Source: Bacteroidota bacterium
Lineage (GTDB): Bacteria; Bacteroidota; Bacteroidia; Chitinophagales; LD1
Direction: 5' to 3'
Length of the DNA: 37,360 nt
Assembly: GCA_018267365.1 (NCBI GenBank)
Contig: JAFDYQ010000043.1
Span: forward strand, 1-37,360
Both the position numbers and the translations under genes were made by a program. The notes under the pieces are model-generated. The model was given only the letters and a program-made list of their open reading frames with translations, ran no database searches and was not told the DNA's origin. This document shows, one piece after another, positions 22,649-32,114 of the stretch (its first letter is position 1; each line of letters begins with the position of its first letter).

Positions 22649-23512
22649 TTAATCGATAAAACGCTTGGTGATCGGCTGGTAGCTGTCTATGCGGCGGTCA
22701 CGAAGAAACGGCCAGTGGGTGCGGTAGTACTCGGCGTTAGCCAGGTCTACCTCGGTCACTACAGTCTCCTCCTCATCGTGAGAAGCCTTGTACAGCAATG
22801 TACCAAATGGATTAGCGATGAAGCTGCCACCCCAGAATTTCATATCCCCTTCATCACCCACGCGGTTTACACTCACTACGGGTACACCATTGGCCACAGC
22901 GTGTGAGCGCTGTATCGTCTGCCAGGCGTTGTACTGCTCCACATTGGTCTCATCATTTTGCCTGTGGGCCCAGCCGATAGCTGTAGGGTAAAACATCAGC
23001 TCTGCGCCCATGAGTGCGGTGATACGGCTGGCCTCCGGGTACCACTGATCCCAGCAGATCAGCACACCGATCGTGGCGTACTTTGTTTTGAAGACTTTGT
23101 AGCCCAGATCGCCCGGTGTGAAGTAGAACTTCTCATAGTAGCCCGGATCATCAGGGATGTGCATCTTGCGGTATTTGCCGAGGTAGGTGCCATCTGCATC
23201 GAGCACGGCGGTTGTATTGTGGTATAAGCCCTGCGCACGGCGCTCAAAGAGTGAGGCGATGATGACCACATTCAGTTCTTTGGCCACAGCAGAGAGGGCA
23301 TCTGTAGACGGCCCGGGTATGGCCTCTGCCAGCGCAAAATTTTCATGATCCTCTACATCGCAGAAATACAGCGATGTAAAAAGCTCCTGTAGGCAAACGA
23401 TCTGCGCGCCTTTGGCCGCTGCTACTCGTATTTGCTCTATTGCCTTCTGTAGATTCGTGGCCTTGTCTGCCACACAGCTCATCTGTACTGTACCTATTTT
23501 TACCTTAGACAT
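22649..23512 (-). CDS. aguB: N-carbamoylputrescine amidase
   Basis: A 287-residue carbon-nitrogen hydrolase (nitrilase superfamily) that converts N-carbamoylputrescine to putrescine, CO2 and ammonia, the step after AguA. The catalytic triad is Glu43 (LQELFTS), Lys116 (KYRKMHIPDDPGYYEKFYF) and Cys153 (LICWDQWYPE). The KMHIPDDPGYYEKFYFTPGD stretch is characteristic of the AguB subgroup. The gene is followed by aguA after 41 bases, so the pair forms a putrescine-synthesis unit starting from agmatine. Arginine decarboxylase is not in the window. Confidence 0.94.
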   Translation of the reverse strand: MSKVKIGTVQMSCVADKATNLQKAIEQIRVAAAKGAQIVCLQELFTSLYFCDVEDHENFALAEAIPGPSTDALSAVAKELNVVIIASLFERRAQGLYHNTTAVLDADGTYLGKYRKMHIPDDPGYYEKFYFTPGDLGYKVFKTKYATIGVLICWDQWYPEASRITALMGAELMFYPTAIGWAHRQNDETNVEQYNAWQTIQRSHAVANGVPVVSVNRVGDEGDMKFWGGSFIANPFGTLLYKASHDEEETVVTEVDLANAEYYRTHWPFLRDRRIDSYQPITKRFID

Positions 23513-23567
23513 TCCTTCCTTTTTTGAGGCTGCAAATATACGACTTTGCAGGGTCTCATGCTATAGG

Positions 23568-23951
23568 CTATTTCATCATCTCCAGCCAGGGCACGCGATC
23601 AAAGTACACCTCATTGCGGGATATCTTTTCGCCGGCTATCTCTACGATATCCAGTCCGTAGAGTGTGAGCACCTTATCTCCTACCGGTATGGTAGCGCGC
23701 CACTTGAGGGTAAAGCCTTTCTCTGTATTCATGATCTCTACAGCCTCCCAGCGCCAGTCAGGATTTCGACTGAGCAGTTTGCCAAAGTATGGAGCCAGCT
23801 GATCATGCCCGCGCAGACCGGCAGGATAGGCAGGATCAGAGTAGTATGCATCTGCGGTGTAGTAGCCTAGTAGTGCATTGGGTTTATTGCCGGTCCAGGT
23901 GGCCAGCCAGGCATCGCAAAAAGGCCGCCAGTCTCTGTCTGTATCGGTCAT
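23568..23951 (-). CDS. NTF2-like / SnoaL-like protein
   Basis: A 127-residue single-domain protein of the NTF2-like fold. FCDAWLATWTGNKPNALLGYYTADAYYSDPAYPAGLRGHDQLAPYF is the usual helix then Asp-rich pocket entry, followed by the beta sheet (FTLKWRATIPVGDKVLTLYGLDIVEIAGEKISRNEVYFD). Such proteins may be small isomerases or hydratases, or only bind ligands; the substrate is unknown. Its start overlaps the stop of the upstream transporter gene by 4 bases (ATGA), so they are translationally coupled. Confidence 0.78.
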   Translation of the reverse strand: MTDTDRDWRPFCDAWLATWTGNKPNALLGYYTADAYYSDPAYPAGLRGHDQLAPYFGKLLSRNPDWRWEAVEIMNTEKGFTLKWRATIPVGDKVLTLYGLDIVEIAGEKISRNEVYFDRVPWLEMMK

Positions 23952-24310
23952 TGGATCGCCTTGCTTGTATTGCCCAGTGAGACGAGTACCACGCCGGCTA
24001 TGATAAAGGCCATACCTACGCCGGCCTTGATCGTAAACTGCTCACCAAAAAACAGCGAGGAAATAAGCAAACCTACCACGGTGAGCGAAAAGAATATCGC
24101 GCTGAATGCCTGCAGCGACATATCCTTCAGTGCTACGGTAGAGAAATAAGAATTGATCAGTCCAAACACCAGCGCACCGGCAAAGTACGCCCAGAATTTG
24201 AAAGGGGTATCCTTATTGAGCGCAGAGAGATTGAAGCCGACATTGGTCAGCACATTAAAAAATACGGAAGTAAGCAGTGCGAAGTAGGGTCCTAGTGTGG
24301 AGTTTTCCAT
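23948..24310 (-). CDS. Small four-helix DMT/EamA-type membrane transporter
   Basis: A 120-residue integral membrane protein with four predicted helices (about 8-28, 38-60, 68-88, 95-113). The pattern AFSAIFFSLTVVGLLISSLFFGEQFTIKAGVGMAFIIAGVVLVSLGN is the conserved end of drug/metabolite transporter (EamA or SMR) units, with the Gly-Glu-Gln motif. One unit of four helices implies that it works as a dimer. The substrate cannot be predicted. It is coupled to the NTF2-like gene by an ATGA overlap. Confidence 0.8.
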   Translation of the reverse strand: MENSTLGPYFALLTSVFFNVLTNVGFNLSALNKDTPFKFWAYFAGALVFGLINSYFSTVALKDMSLQAFSAIFFSLTVVGLLISSLFFGEQFTIKAGVGMAFIIAGVVLVSLGNTSKAIQ

Positions 24311-24452
24311 GTCGTGAGTTTAGATTTTCAATATAGGATATTTCGATGCAATGTAAAGACCTAAGTGTGGAAGAATGTCAGCACAGGCAGGATGTTTGTG
24401 GTACTGAAAACCTACAGGCACGGTTTTGGGACAGGTAGCATAAAATCTAAGT

Positions 24453-25370
24453 ATGACACGAACACTCATCCTGGCTGCGACACTGATCACATATATCAGC
24501 ACATCAGCCAAAGAAAACCCAACCGTGAAAGAAGTATCAGGCGGCTTGCAAAGTCCCGAGAGCGTGACAGCATGCGGCAAATACCTATTTGTAAGCAATA
24601 TGGGATCTAAAGCAGATCCATCTGCCAAAGACGGCGATGGCTATATCAGCCAGCTGTGGCGCAAAGACGGCAAGATGGTAGAAGAGAAGTTTATCTCTGG
24701 CCTCAACTCACCCAAGGGCATTAAGGTTATACACGGCAAACTATTCATAGCCGATGTAGACCGCGTGGTAGCGTACAATCTGAAAACAAGAAAGAAAGTA
24801 TGGGAAGCAGACCTGAGCAAAGAAGGCGTGACCTATGCCAATGACATCAGTATCCGTGGCTGTGGCAGCATCTTCGTATCTGCTACGGATAAAAACGCTA
24901 TCTATAAAGTCTGTCGCAAGGGGACTGTGAAGCAACTCAAAGTAAAGGGTGACCTGCAGGGTGCCAATGGACTCTACAAGGGTGGCTGTGGCCTGTATGT
25001 GGCAAACTATGGTCACGGCGAAAAGCCGGATGGTAGTTTTGGCAGGGTAGCTCTATGCAGCAAGAAGTATAAAATGTATGGCTCCGGCGGCGTATATGAT
25101 GGCATACAGAAAGTATGCGGCCGTATAGTAGTGACAGACTGGGTAGAGCGAAAGGAAGGCACCACGGGTGTAAAAGGCAGGCTGCTGGTGCACCGCCCGT
25201 GTAAAAGGCTCACCTATGAAGTAGAAACGGGCAAAAACCTCGGCGGCCCTTCAGACATCTATCGCGACTGCCATACCAAGACAATATGGATACCATGTAT
25301 GACAGACAATAAGCTGGTCGCTGTCCCGTTTGCCACTATCAAAAAAATGGGTATACTCCAAGTGAAGTGA
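24453..25370 (+). CDS. Secreted SMP-30/NHL-type beta-propeller protein
   Basis: A 305-residue protein with a signal peptide (about 1-19). Repeated beta-propeller blades follow: SGGLQSPESVTACGKYLFVSNMG, GLNSPKGIKVIHGKLFIADVDRVVAYN, TYANDISIRGCGSIFVSATDKNAIYKV, LQGANGLYKGGCGLYVANYG, GPSDIYRDCHTKTIWIPCMTDNKLVAV. This is the SMP-30/gluconolactonase-like or NHL layout. Many cysteines (Cys-Gly pairs) suggest disulfides. Enzymatic activity is uncertain. No operon partner is seen; the gene converges with the DUF6526 gene with no gap. Confidence 0.8.
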   Translation: MTRTLILAATLITYISTSAKENPTVKEVSGGLQSPESVTACGKYLFVSNMGSKADPSAKDGDGYISQLWRKDGKMVEEKFISGLNSPKGIKVIHGKLFIADVDRVVAYNLKTRKKVWEADLSKEGVTYANDISIRGCGSIFVSATDKNAIYKVCRKGTVKQLKVKGDLQGANGLYKGGCGLYVANYGHGEKPDGSFGRVALCSKKYKMYGSGGVYDGIQKVCGRIVVTDWVERKEGTTGVKGRLLVHRPCKRLTYEVETGKNLGGPSDIYRDCHTKTIWIPCMTDNKLVAVPFATIKKMGILQVK

Positions 25371-25808
25371 TCAAACCCTCATATGGTCGGGTAGCCAGGT
25401 GCGGATGTTCCGCTTGACCTGATCGGGTGAGAGGCTCTCAGATATAGCCCGATGAATGAGCGGCACCAGCTCCTGATCTGATGCAAAGCGCAAAGCAGCT
25501 ATCACTTTAAATGGTAGCTGCCTTTCTATCTCCTCAAAGCGCTGCTGCGTCAGTATATAATAGCGCAGGCGCATCTCCTGCCTGACCAGACGGTTTTGCA
25601 ATCCGAGAGCATAGTGCTGCCTGGTCATGAAACCCAGATAAACGATCAGAAAGATAGCTATGGTCATCATGATCCAGATACTGCGCTGCTGCGGGTAGTA
25701 CCAGATGCCCAGCCCACAGAGGACAAAAGCTGCTATGATGGATCCATAAAAAAAGAAATGGTGAGGCCAGTAGTAGAAGATATGATTACTATAGTTCTGC
25801 TCCTTCAT
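25371..25808 (-). CDS. DUF6526 family membrane protein
   Basis: A 145-residue protein. The N-terminus EQNYSNHIFYYWPHHFFFYGS with two transmembrane helices (about 18-36 and 42-61), then RQHYALGLQNRLVRQEMRLRYYILT and AALRFASDQELVPLI, matches the DUF6526 family of Bacteroidota. The role is unknown. The soluble C-terminal half is helical and charged, probably cytoplasmic. The stop codon abuts that of the convergent propeller gene. Confidence 0.78.
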   Translation of the reverse strand: MKEQNYSNHIFYYWPHHFFFYGSIIAAFVLCGLGIWYYPQQRSIWIMMTIAIFLIVYLGFMTRQHYALGLQNRLVRQEMRLRYYILTQQRFEEIERQLPFKVIAALRFASDQELVPLIHRAISESLSPDQVKRNIRTWLPDHMRV

Positions 25809-25902
25809 ATAGAGAATTTTTTGCTATCCGGATGCAATAGCTGTGCCGCAGTCGGTCGGGTAGAAAAAAAGGGTATCTTGGCGGGGCTAAACCCGATCCC
25901 GT

Positions 25903-26640
25903 ATGAAATATGCCTGCCTGCTGCTGGCTATACTATCCCCTGCCGGCTTTCTCCTTGCTCAGAATAGTTTCCCCTATGATACTGCATTGCATCAGGTGAT
26001 ATACAGGCAGTCTATCAAACTGATACCAAAAGTCAAAATGGAAGATGTGTATGCAGCAGCTACTGCGTGGTTTGCAGACTCGGCCCACTTTACCCACTAC
26101 AATGCGATAGCCCCGCTGGACACCATGCAGCTGAAAAAACCCAATAAGCGCAAGCGCGCCGCCGAGGAGCAGTATGCCAATACCCGTCCCCTGCAGATGC
26201 AAGACCCGGCAGCGGACAAAATGCAGGGCCTGGGTGTGATCCGATACTATAGCAGTGGTGGCTCTATCAAATTGCTCTACCTAAAGTACGATATAACTGT
26301 AGAGGTGACATCGACTGCAGCTATACTCACAGTATCCAATATACGCTATTACCACTTCGATGCGGGCAGCTACAAGCAGGCCCCGATTTACAACTTTAGC
26401 GGGGGCAAGCCGTGTGAGGAGGTAGGTACACTAGAGTCACTTATAGACTGCCAGCATTTTAACGATGAGTTTAAGAAGCTCGCCGTGTATTGCAATAAGG
26501 AAATCTACGGCCATATAGCAGATCTGCGCACTGTGCTGATCAAAAAAAGACTGGCAGTAGATGGCCGCCCTCCCGTGGTGACCACAGCCAAAACTACCTC
26601 CAAAAACAAGGCTACGACCAAAGCCCCACCCCGCAAATAG
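25903..26640 (+). CDS. Secreted DUF4468-like protein
   Basis: A 245-residue protein with a signal peptide ending LLAQ at about residue 20. The mature N-terminal part (IYRQSIKLIPKVKMEDVYAAATAWFA, GVIRYYSSGGSIKLLYLKYDITVEVTSTAAILTVSNIRYYHF) resembles DUF4468, a TBP-like fold common in secreted Bacteroidota proteins. The C-terminal tail is basic and low complexity (TTAKTTSKNKATTKAPPRK). No function is known. The assignment is by pattern only. Confidence 0.7.
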   Translation: MKYACLLLAILSPAGFLLAQNSFPYDTALHQVIYRQSIKLIPKVKMEDVYAAATAWFADSAHFTHYNAIAPLDTMQLKKPNKRKRAAEEQYANTRPLQMQDPAADKMQGLGVIRYYSSGGSIKLLYLKYDITVEVTSTAAILTVSNIRYYHFDAGSYKQAPIYNFSGGKPCEEVGTLESLIDCQHFNDEFKKLAVYCNKEIYGHIADLRTVLIKKRLAVDGRPPVVTTAKTTSKNKATTKAPPRK

Positions 26641-26873
26641 ATAAATAGCTGACTATCTTTACGTCAGGGTATGACTACTGCTCCCTCATGGTAGGATGTA
26701 TGCTGGAAGGCTATACAAAATAGATATCCCATCCCAACAATATTTGGGGAGATAGGCCGTTTTGCATGGATACTTAAATTTTAATCCACACCTTCGCACG
26801 CTTTTATTCTTCTATGCAGAACCCTTACTATTATTTCCCAGAGAATCTTTAAAACGTGATCTCCTCAGCTATA

Positions 26874-28121
26874 ATGTATTACATATCCCTTCGCGATAGA
26901 CTACTGGTTCATTCACCTAAAGCCGGCACCCCGCTCCGCTTCATTTACTACATGATACTGGCGGGTGGGATACTCTGCCCTGACACGATCCGTGCGCAGG
27001 TCATCTCCGGCTGGCAGGGCAGTATCATGCCAAAAAGTATAAATATCTATAATGCCGCCGGCCAGCTGGTAAACCATAGTGATCTCAGCAGCCAGGCCAC
27101 CTATTTCATCAGGCAGACCTCTGTGATCCATCTGAATCCATGTGGACTGACAGACTCTATGCAAGAACTTTATATAAACCAGATCCTTCAATCGTCGTCA
27201 TGTCCTGCCTGGATAGCAGATACAGCACGGCTGGGTGCACAATGGAGGTCTGAAACCTTCTTTAAAGAAGGAATGATCAAAGGATCCCTGCGGGCTGTGG
27301 GAGCCATGAGAGGATCGGTGGCCAAAAGTCTTGCACCACATTTGGGCGCCTGCCACTCTATGGTGGATTCTGTAGCGGTCGTCGCAAATTTTATCCATTA
27401 TTCCTATCCCTATGACGATCCTAATAGAGATGCGCCGGAAGATCCGGATTCCGCATACTATCTATTGCGGATCGGGCACCTATGGGGAAATTGCGGAAAT
27501 ACGTCGCACTACTTTTCAATAATCCAGCAAAGACTCTTTCCATGGTGGGGATACTCTATAGAGCTAACCTCGACTACAGACACACTAGGCAGCGACTGCT
27601 GCGTATCACATACTTTCGTGGGATTGTCTGACCATAGCGGCCATATCTTTATGATCGTAGACCCTACAGTAAATGGTGTGTGGACCGATGCCCATCACCA
27701 TCCCCTCAGTCTGGATAGCCTGCGACAAACCATCAGCAGGGGCCAGCCGCCTGCAAAGACGACCGCGACCGTATATGGCTCGTATCATCCCGAACCTCTG
27801 ATCGGAATAACAGACAGTGATACGAACCGATGCGAGTGGTCTGTAATGTTCAATGTACATGATTCGGCTGACTTTATAGCCTACCAGTCTCTGGGAACGC
27901 GTGACACTGCTATTGCGTGGGGGCCTCTGCGCGAACTGGATGACCGCGATCCTGTACATGGCAGACCGGATCAAGACTACTACTGGGAGGAGGCCGGTAT
28001 ACCACGGACAGCGTGGGGGTGGTGGTGCGTGGGACTTTTCATCTGGCAATCCTCATCTGTCAACGCTCCTCAGGTCGTAAAAGATGCTATCACCAGCAGA
28101 TACGGTTTTCCGGTATTTTGA
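26874..28121 (+). CDS. Secreted protein with a transglutaminase-like core
   Basis: The protein is 415 residues from the ATG at 26874 (an in-frame GTG at 26856 is the alternative). It has a hydrophobic N-terminal segment ending in Ala-Gln, probably a signal peptide or anchor. A Cys-His-Asp set stands in the transglutaminase-like order (numbering from the GTG): Cys213 in LWGNCGNTSHYFS, His252 in CVSHTFVGL and Asp269 in FMIVDPTVNGVW. Proteins of this type are proteases, amidases or inactive. The surrounding sequence is not recognised. The 233 bases upstream hold no gene and no clear promoter. The gene stands alone between convergent neighbours. Confidence 0.7.
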   Translation: MYYISLRDRLLVHSPKAGTPLRFIYYMILAGGILCPDTIRAQVISGWQGSIMPKSINIYNAAGQLVNHSDLSSQATYFIRQTSVIHLNPCGLTDSMQELYINQILQSSSCPAWIADTARLGAQWRSETFFKEGMIKGSLRAVGAMRGSVAKSLAPHLGACHSMVDSVAVVANFIHYSYPYDDPNRDAPEDPDSAYYLLRIGHLWGNCGNTSHYFSIIQQRLFPWWGYSIELTSTTDTLGSDCCVSHTFVGLSDHSGHIFMIVDPTVNGVWTDAHHHPLSLDSLRQTISRGQPPAKTTATVYGSYHPEPLIGITDSDTNRCEWSVMFNVHDSADFIAYQSLGTRDTAIAWGPLRELDDRDPVHGRPDQDYYWEEAGIPRTAWGWWCVGLFIWQSSSVNAPQVVKDAITSRYGFPVF

Positions 28122-28175
28122 AACAACCTGCAGTGCCGTGCAGCAGACCATATAGTATAAAGTCCGCACAGCGTA

Positions 28176-30089
28176 TCACCTTTTCACTATCCTTTGTGTG
28201 GTGGTCTGGCTACCGCTCCTCAGGTGCACCATATAGACACCCTCGGTAAGCACAGACATATCTATGGAGTGGATATCACTGCCAGATTGTGTCTGTATGA
28301 GGCGGCCGGAGAGGTCGTAGACTTTGATCTCATTGATTACCTTTCCTGTAGATGATATGAGCAGATCAGAGGTGACCGGATTGGGATACAGCTGCAGCGC
28401 ATCTGCAGTCAGTGTGGTGATACCTGTTTGACCGGACTGGTCAAACGTGGTTTTGAAAAATCTGATAGCAGTATCTACCGGAGGAATAAAGCTGGCCCAA
28501 GACGGACAGTTTGTATTGATAGGGCGAGAGAACGTGACGAGCACGGTCAGAAACTGTGACGCACAGGGCATGAAGGTAAAGGGGCCGCTGGACTGCACGA
28601 TCCTGCGATCGCTGGCATAGAGATGGTCAGCCGTCTGCGAGTTGCACTCTGACCACTGTGTAGCATCAGACGGATCACCAGGATACATATAAGGAGTCTG
28701 AGTAGCAGAGCTCTGATAGCCTGTGCCTCCCCAAGTGAGAGGGGATCCTCCACTCCACTTAGACATCTGAAAATTGCGATATTGCACCTGGCTCTGCGGT
28801 GGATCCATAGGAGTAGGCGTGCTACTACCATCTGAGGACATCACCATAAAGTTGGTCATGCCTAATCCCCTGTATCCTTGCTGCGAACTTGTATCTTGTG
28901 GTGTCTCCATGAGCGCTATACCCAGTATAGGCAGGTCGTAGCCGTATCCTATAGTGCCCTGAGAGCAGGCCGCAGAACCTGTCACATCTCCCACATAGGT
29001 CTGTCCTGCCGGAGGGTATGTATTCTGCGGTACGCCATTGTAGACGAATGCCAGATCCAGACTGGTATCACAGCCTGCCTTATCATTATACGGACAGCCC
29101 AGATCCGGATCTGTAAACTGCGAAAGATAAGTTCTGTTTAGCACGCCACCGGACTTATTCATGATATGATATCGTGTAAAGGACATTTCATTGATGAAAT
29201 CACCGGAGAGAAAGGCAAAGGCCAGCGCATTGACCTGCACACCTATAGCAGCACCGCCCTGGCTACCGTAATGCGTATTGCCTTTATCATTAAATACCCA
29301 AAACACCATCTCATCAGCGTAAGCACTATAGCGTGTATAGCCAGTACTATCCAGCATAGGTATGCCACAGCCTGTATATGCACCATAGTCTATACCACCC
29401 TGACGGATAGTAGGGTAGTCTCCATGCGCCGGATCATAGCTACCATCTCCATCTGCATCATAAAATGGCGCCAGTGGACCGCTCACGTCATAGCCCAGTG
29501 CAGCCAGGTAGGGGTTTCCCTTGCCGGGCCAATACTTGATACTGTCACTATAGGATGAAAGGGGCAACGTGATACTGCCGGGCACACCTCCCGCATTGAT
29601 AGCAGCCTGATAGGCGCTGACCAGTGGCCGGATCTGACTACCCCAGACAGGGAAGTGCTGATCCCACATATTGCAGGTGGGGAGTACAGTGTTGCCACTA
29701 TTATCCAGAGGGCCGGAGTAAAAGTCTGTGCCACCGCTCTGCCGGTACATCTGGGCAGCTATTTTCAGATTATTGCCGGCATCAAATCCTGAAATCCATA
29801 TAGAGCCGGTAAAAATAGCGTTAGGATTGGCAGTGCCGCGAGGACCTTTGGGCACCTCATATCCGGAGGCTGTATTATATGCGTCATTCCATAGGTCACC
29901 ACCAGTCAGCAATGTAACACGCGTATCATTGATGTCCATAGAAAACTGTGATGTCGGTATCCGGCAGTCGTTATTCTCTGTTTTGTATGAAGGTGTAGCG
30001 CTAGCTCGTCCGGCGGGTAGCCCCAAGGCAGAGAGAGATAAGGATGTACAAAACGCTGCACCAGTCAAAAGAAGAGCGGAGATTTTCAT
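28176..30089 (-). CDS. Secreted T9SS cargo protein
   Basis: The protein is 637 residues from the ATG at 30089, which starts the signal peptide (MKISALLLTGAAFCTSLSLS). The long central part (DVSGPLAPFYDADGDGSYDPAHGDYPTIRQGG and related segments, Asp/Gly-rich, possibly calcium-binding) has no assigned function. The C-terminus is a type IX secretion sorting domain: LQLYPNPVTSDLLI, VYDLSGRLIQ, LTEGVYMVHLRSG, QRIVKR. It should be exported to the surface or medium by the por/gld machinery, which is not in this window. A TTG at 30119 is a less likely start. Confidence 0.85.
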   Translation of the reverse strand: MKISALLLTGAAFCTSLSLSALGLPAGRASATPSYKTENNDCRIPTSQFSMDINDTRVTLLTGGDLWNDAYNTASGYEVPKGPRGTANPNAIFTGSIWISGFDAGNNLKIAAQMYRQSGGTDFYSGPLDNSGNTVLPTCNMWDQHFPVWGSQIRPLVSAYQAAINAGGVPGSITLPLSSYSDSIKYWPGKGNPYLAALGYDVSGPLAPFYDADGDGSYDPAHGDYPTIRQGGIDYGAYTGCGIPMLDSTGYTRYSAYADEMVFWVFNDKGNTHYGSQGGAAIGVQVNALAFAFLSGDFINEMSFTRYHIMNKSGGVLNRTYLSQFTDPDLGCPYNDKAGCDTSLDLAFVYNGVPQNTYPPAGQTYVGDVTGSAACSQGTIGYGYDLPILGIALMETPQDTSSQQGYRGLGMTNFMVMSSDGSSTPTPMDPPQSQVQYRNFQMSKWSGGSPLTWGGTGYQSSATQTPYMYPGDPSDATQWSECNSQTADHLYASDRRIVQSSGPFTFMPCASQFLTVLVTFSRPINTNCPSWASFIPPVDTAIRFFKTTFDQSGQTGITTLTADALQLYPNPVTSDLLISSTGKVINEIKVYDLSGRLIQTQSGSDIHSIDMSVLTEGVYMVHLRSGSQTTTQRIVKR

Positions 30090-30284
30090 AAGAGATCGTT
30101 TTCTAGCTGCAATCAACAAAAGATTTAGATTCTCTCCAAAATATTTTCCAGCTGGCTGAAGTGAACAAGCTCAATAACTGTATCCGTCAGGCAATTGATA
30201 CATCTAAAACAATAGCAATTATTCTATTTTTATCAGAATTTGTATCTCCTGCAAAGCCTATATGCCACTATAAGTCGCTGGACT

Positions 30285-31109
30285 ATGACCGACAAACAAA
30301 AGATAATAAACTACTACGATCGATTCGACGAATGGGCGCGACTGGACACAGCAGAAGGGCGACTGGAGTTTGACATACTTATGGAGATCATCAGCGCATA
30401 TGTCAGCCCGGGCGCCACCATACTAGATCTGGGAGGAGGCCCGGGACGGTACACCGCAGCACTGTCGAGGCTCGGCTATAATATGCACTTAGCAGACCTC
30501 TCGCCAGCCTTGATAGATGTAGCACACGACAAAGTCAAAGAGCACGGCGATATAGATCATATCAAAAGCATGATAGTAGCTGACGCCACTGACCTCAGTG
30601 TATACGGCAGCGAGAGCATGGATGCAGTGCTGCTCATGGGTCCACTATATCATCTGACTACTGCTGAGGAAATACAAGACTGCCTGAGTGAGGTATACAG
30701 AGTATTAAAAGATAAGGGCATTTTGATTGCTGTATTTATCCCGTGGCTATCCGGACTAAAAAGTGTAGTAGCGCGTGCGCTATATAAACCTGAGCAAGCG
30801 GACAGCGCCACGCTGCATCATGTATCAGAGACAGGCGTGTTTGCAAACAAACATGAAGAGGGTTTCCAGGAAGGGCGCTATCTGCGAACAGATGACCTAC
30901 TCAGGTATCTGCACGAACTGGGTTTTGAAAGATGGCTGCTAAGATCAGTCAGAGGCCTGGGCAATGGAATGGAAACAGCAATACAGCAGTGCAAAGAAAA
31001 GAACATATCACTCTATACATCCATCATGGATCTCATAATGAATACGGCTACTGAGGCATCAGTACTGGAGAGCAGCGGGCACGCTGTATATATAGGGCGC
31101 AAGGCATAA
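30285..31109 (+). CDS. Class I SAM-dependent methyltransferase
   Basis: The protein is 274 residues from the ATG at 30285 (a TTG at 30240 would add 15 residues and is not favoured). Rossmann motif I is ATILDLGGGPGRYTAALSRLG, with an acidic residue closing strand 2 in LADLSPALI. Motif IV is MDAVLLMGPLYHL, followed by VYRVLKDKGILIAV. This is the methyltransf_11/25 type. The C-terminal lid (YLRTDDLLRYLHELGFERW) is typical of small-molecule methyltransferases. The substrate is unknown. A short gap separates it from the secreted-protein gene downstream. Confidence 0.85.
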   Translation: MTDKQKIINYYDRFDEWARLDTAEGRLEFDILMEIISAYVSPGATILDLGGGPGRYTAALSRLGYNMHLADLSPALIDVAHDKVKEHGDIDHIKSMIVADATDLSVYGSESMDAVLLMGPLYHLTTAEEIQDCLSEVYRVLKDKGILIAVFIPWLSGLKSVVARALYKPEQADSATLHHVSETGVFANKHEEGFQEGRYLRTDDLLRYLHELGFERWLLRSVRGLGNGMETAIQQCKEKNISLYTSIMDLIMNTATEASVLESSGHAVYIGRKA

Positions 31110-31181
31110 ACTCTGACCATGACATATGCTATACTCCCTGATTTATATTTTTATATACCTTCGAAATCTAAACCATACTAT

Positions 31182-31952
31182 ATGAAGTACTACATCCTCG
31201 CCTCTCTGCTCGCGCTCTCTACCCTGGCTGATGCCAAAGGGGACAAAGTAAAATACAAAGACCAGTCTGCAGATATGGGCGATGCCTCTATCCGCATAGT
31301 AGATGCGGTGGCTACAGATGCCTACACCAAATTTAAGATACGTGTGGCCAATAAAGGTAGCGAGACCATGGTGCTAAAAGCTCAGGACATTGTCTTTGTG
31401 GTCAATGGCAAAGAATACAAGCCTGCCTCCGAGAAACCGCTCACCATCGGCCCTGGTGGCGAGGAGAGCCGTGTAGTGAATGTAGAAGGCCCCGGACTGG
31501 CTACAGACAAATACAGTGTGCGAATAGGCAGTCTCTACAAAGTCAAAACAGACGGAGGTGCGCTGCATGTGCCTGACTTTAAACTACCTGCCAGCAGCAA
31601 TGATTTCACCGCAGGTGGATTTAAATGTACGCTGGCCAAGCAGGTGCGCAAGACCGATGTGACGGAGATCGTGTTTGACTGCTACTACTCCGGCAGCAAA
31701 CTGGGCCTGGTAGATCCCGGCAAAATCTCTCTGAAAATGCCAAACGGAAAGACCTACGCCAATGGCCACCGCAGCCGTCCGCTCACGCTGGACAAAGGTC
31801 AGAAAGATGACTTCAAACTGGTATGGAAGAATATACCGGTATCTGATGGTGATATGCAGTTTGCAGAGATGTACATCCAGTTTGGCGATGCCTTTGCCGA
31901 TGCGCACCTGGAGCCTGTGGCAGCGCAGACCATAGAGATGGTAAAAGAATAA
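31182..31952 (+). CDS. Secreted protein of two beta-sandwich-like halves
   Basis: The protein is 256 residues from the ATG at 31182, which gives a good signal peptide (MKYYILASLLALSTLADA); starting at 31119 would bury it. The two halves look alike: the first (ASIRIVDAVATDAYTKFKIRVANKGSETMVLKAQDIVFVVNGKEY) and the second (GGFKCTLAKQVRKTDVTEIVFDCYYSGSKLGLVDPGKISLKMPNGKTY) both resemble DUF4352-like immunoglobulin folds. No enzyme motif is present. The product is probably periplasmic or surface located. A strong terminator follows. Confidence 0.72.
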   Translation: MKYYILASLLALSTLADAKGDKVKYKDQSADMGDASIRIVDAVATDAYTKFKIRVANKGSETMVLKAQDIVFVVNGKEYKPASEKPLTIGPGGEESRVVNVEGPGLATDKYSVRIGSLYKVKTDGGALHVPDFKLPASSNDFTAGGFKCTLAKQVRKTDVTEIVFDCYYSGSKLGLVDPGKISLKMPNGKTYANGHRSRPLTLDKGQKDDFKLVWKNIPVSDGDMQFAEMYIQFGDAFADAHLEPVAAQTIEMVKE

Positions 31953-31976
31953 TCATACGACACATAAACAGAGAGA

Positions 31977-32000
31977 GGCTGCCTGCAGGCAGCCTTTTTT
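31977..32000 (+). terminator. Intrinsic terminator
   Basis: GGCTGCC (31977-31983) and GGCAGCC (31988-31994) form a stem with loop TGCA, followed by six T, 25 bases past the stop. Confidence 0.9.
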
Positions 32001-32114
32001 ATTGGATGCGGTTTGACCAATGTCAGCCGGGAGCTTGACCATGATCAGCATCAAGGTCATGATTCTGATGTCATTTTGCATCAGTATTTATTATCCACCT
32101 TTTAAATCTAAATC

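Noticed and set aside
32000..32110. Riboswitch or operator ahead of the three-repeat T9SS gene (TTGACC...GGTCAT pieces)
   Set aside because: The partly symmetric GACCATGATC/GGTCATGAT motif is short and matches no known regulator or riboswitch layout, so it is not called.
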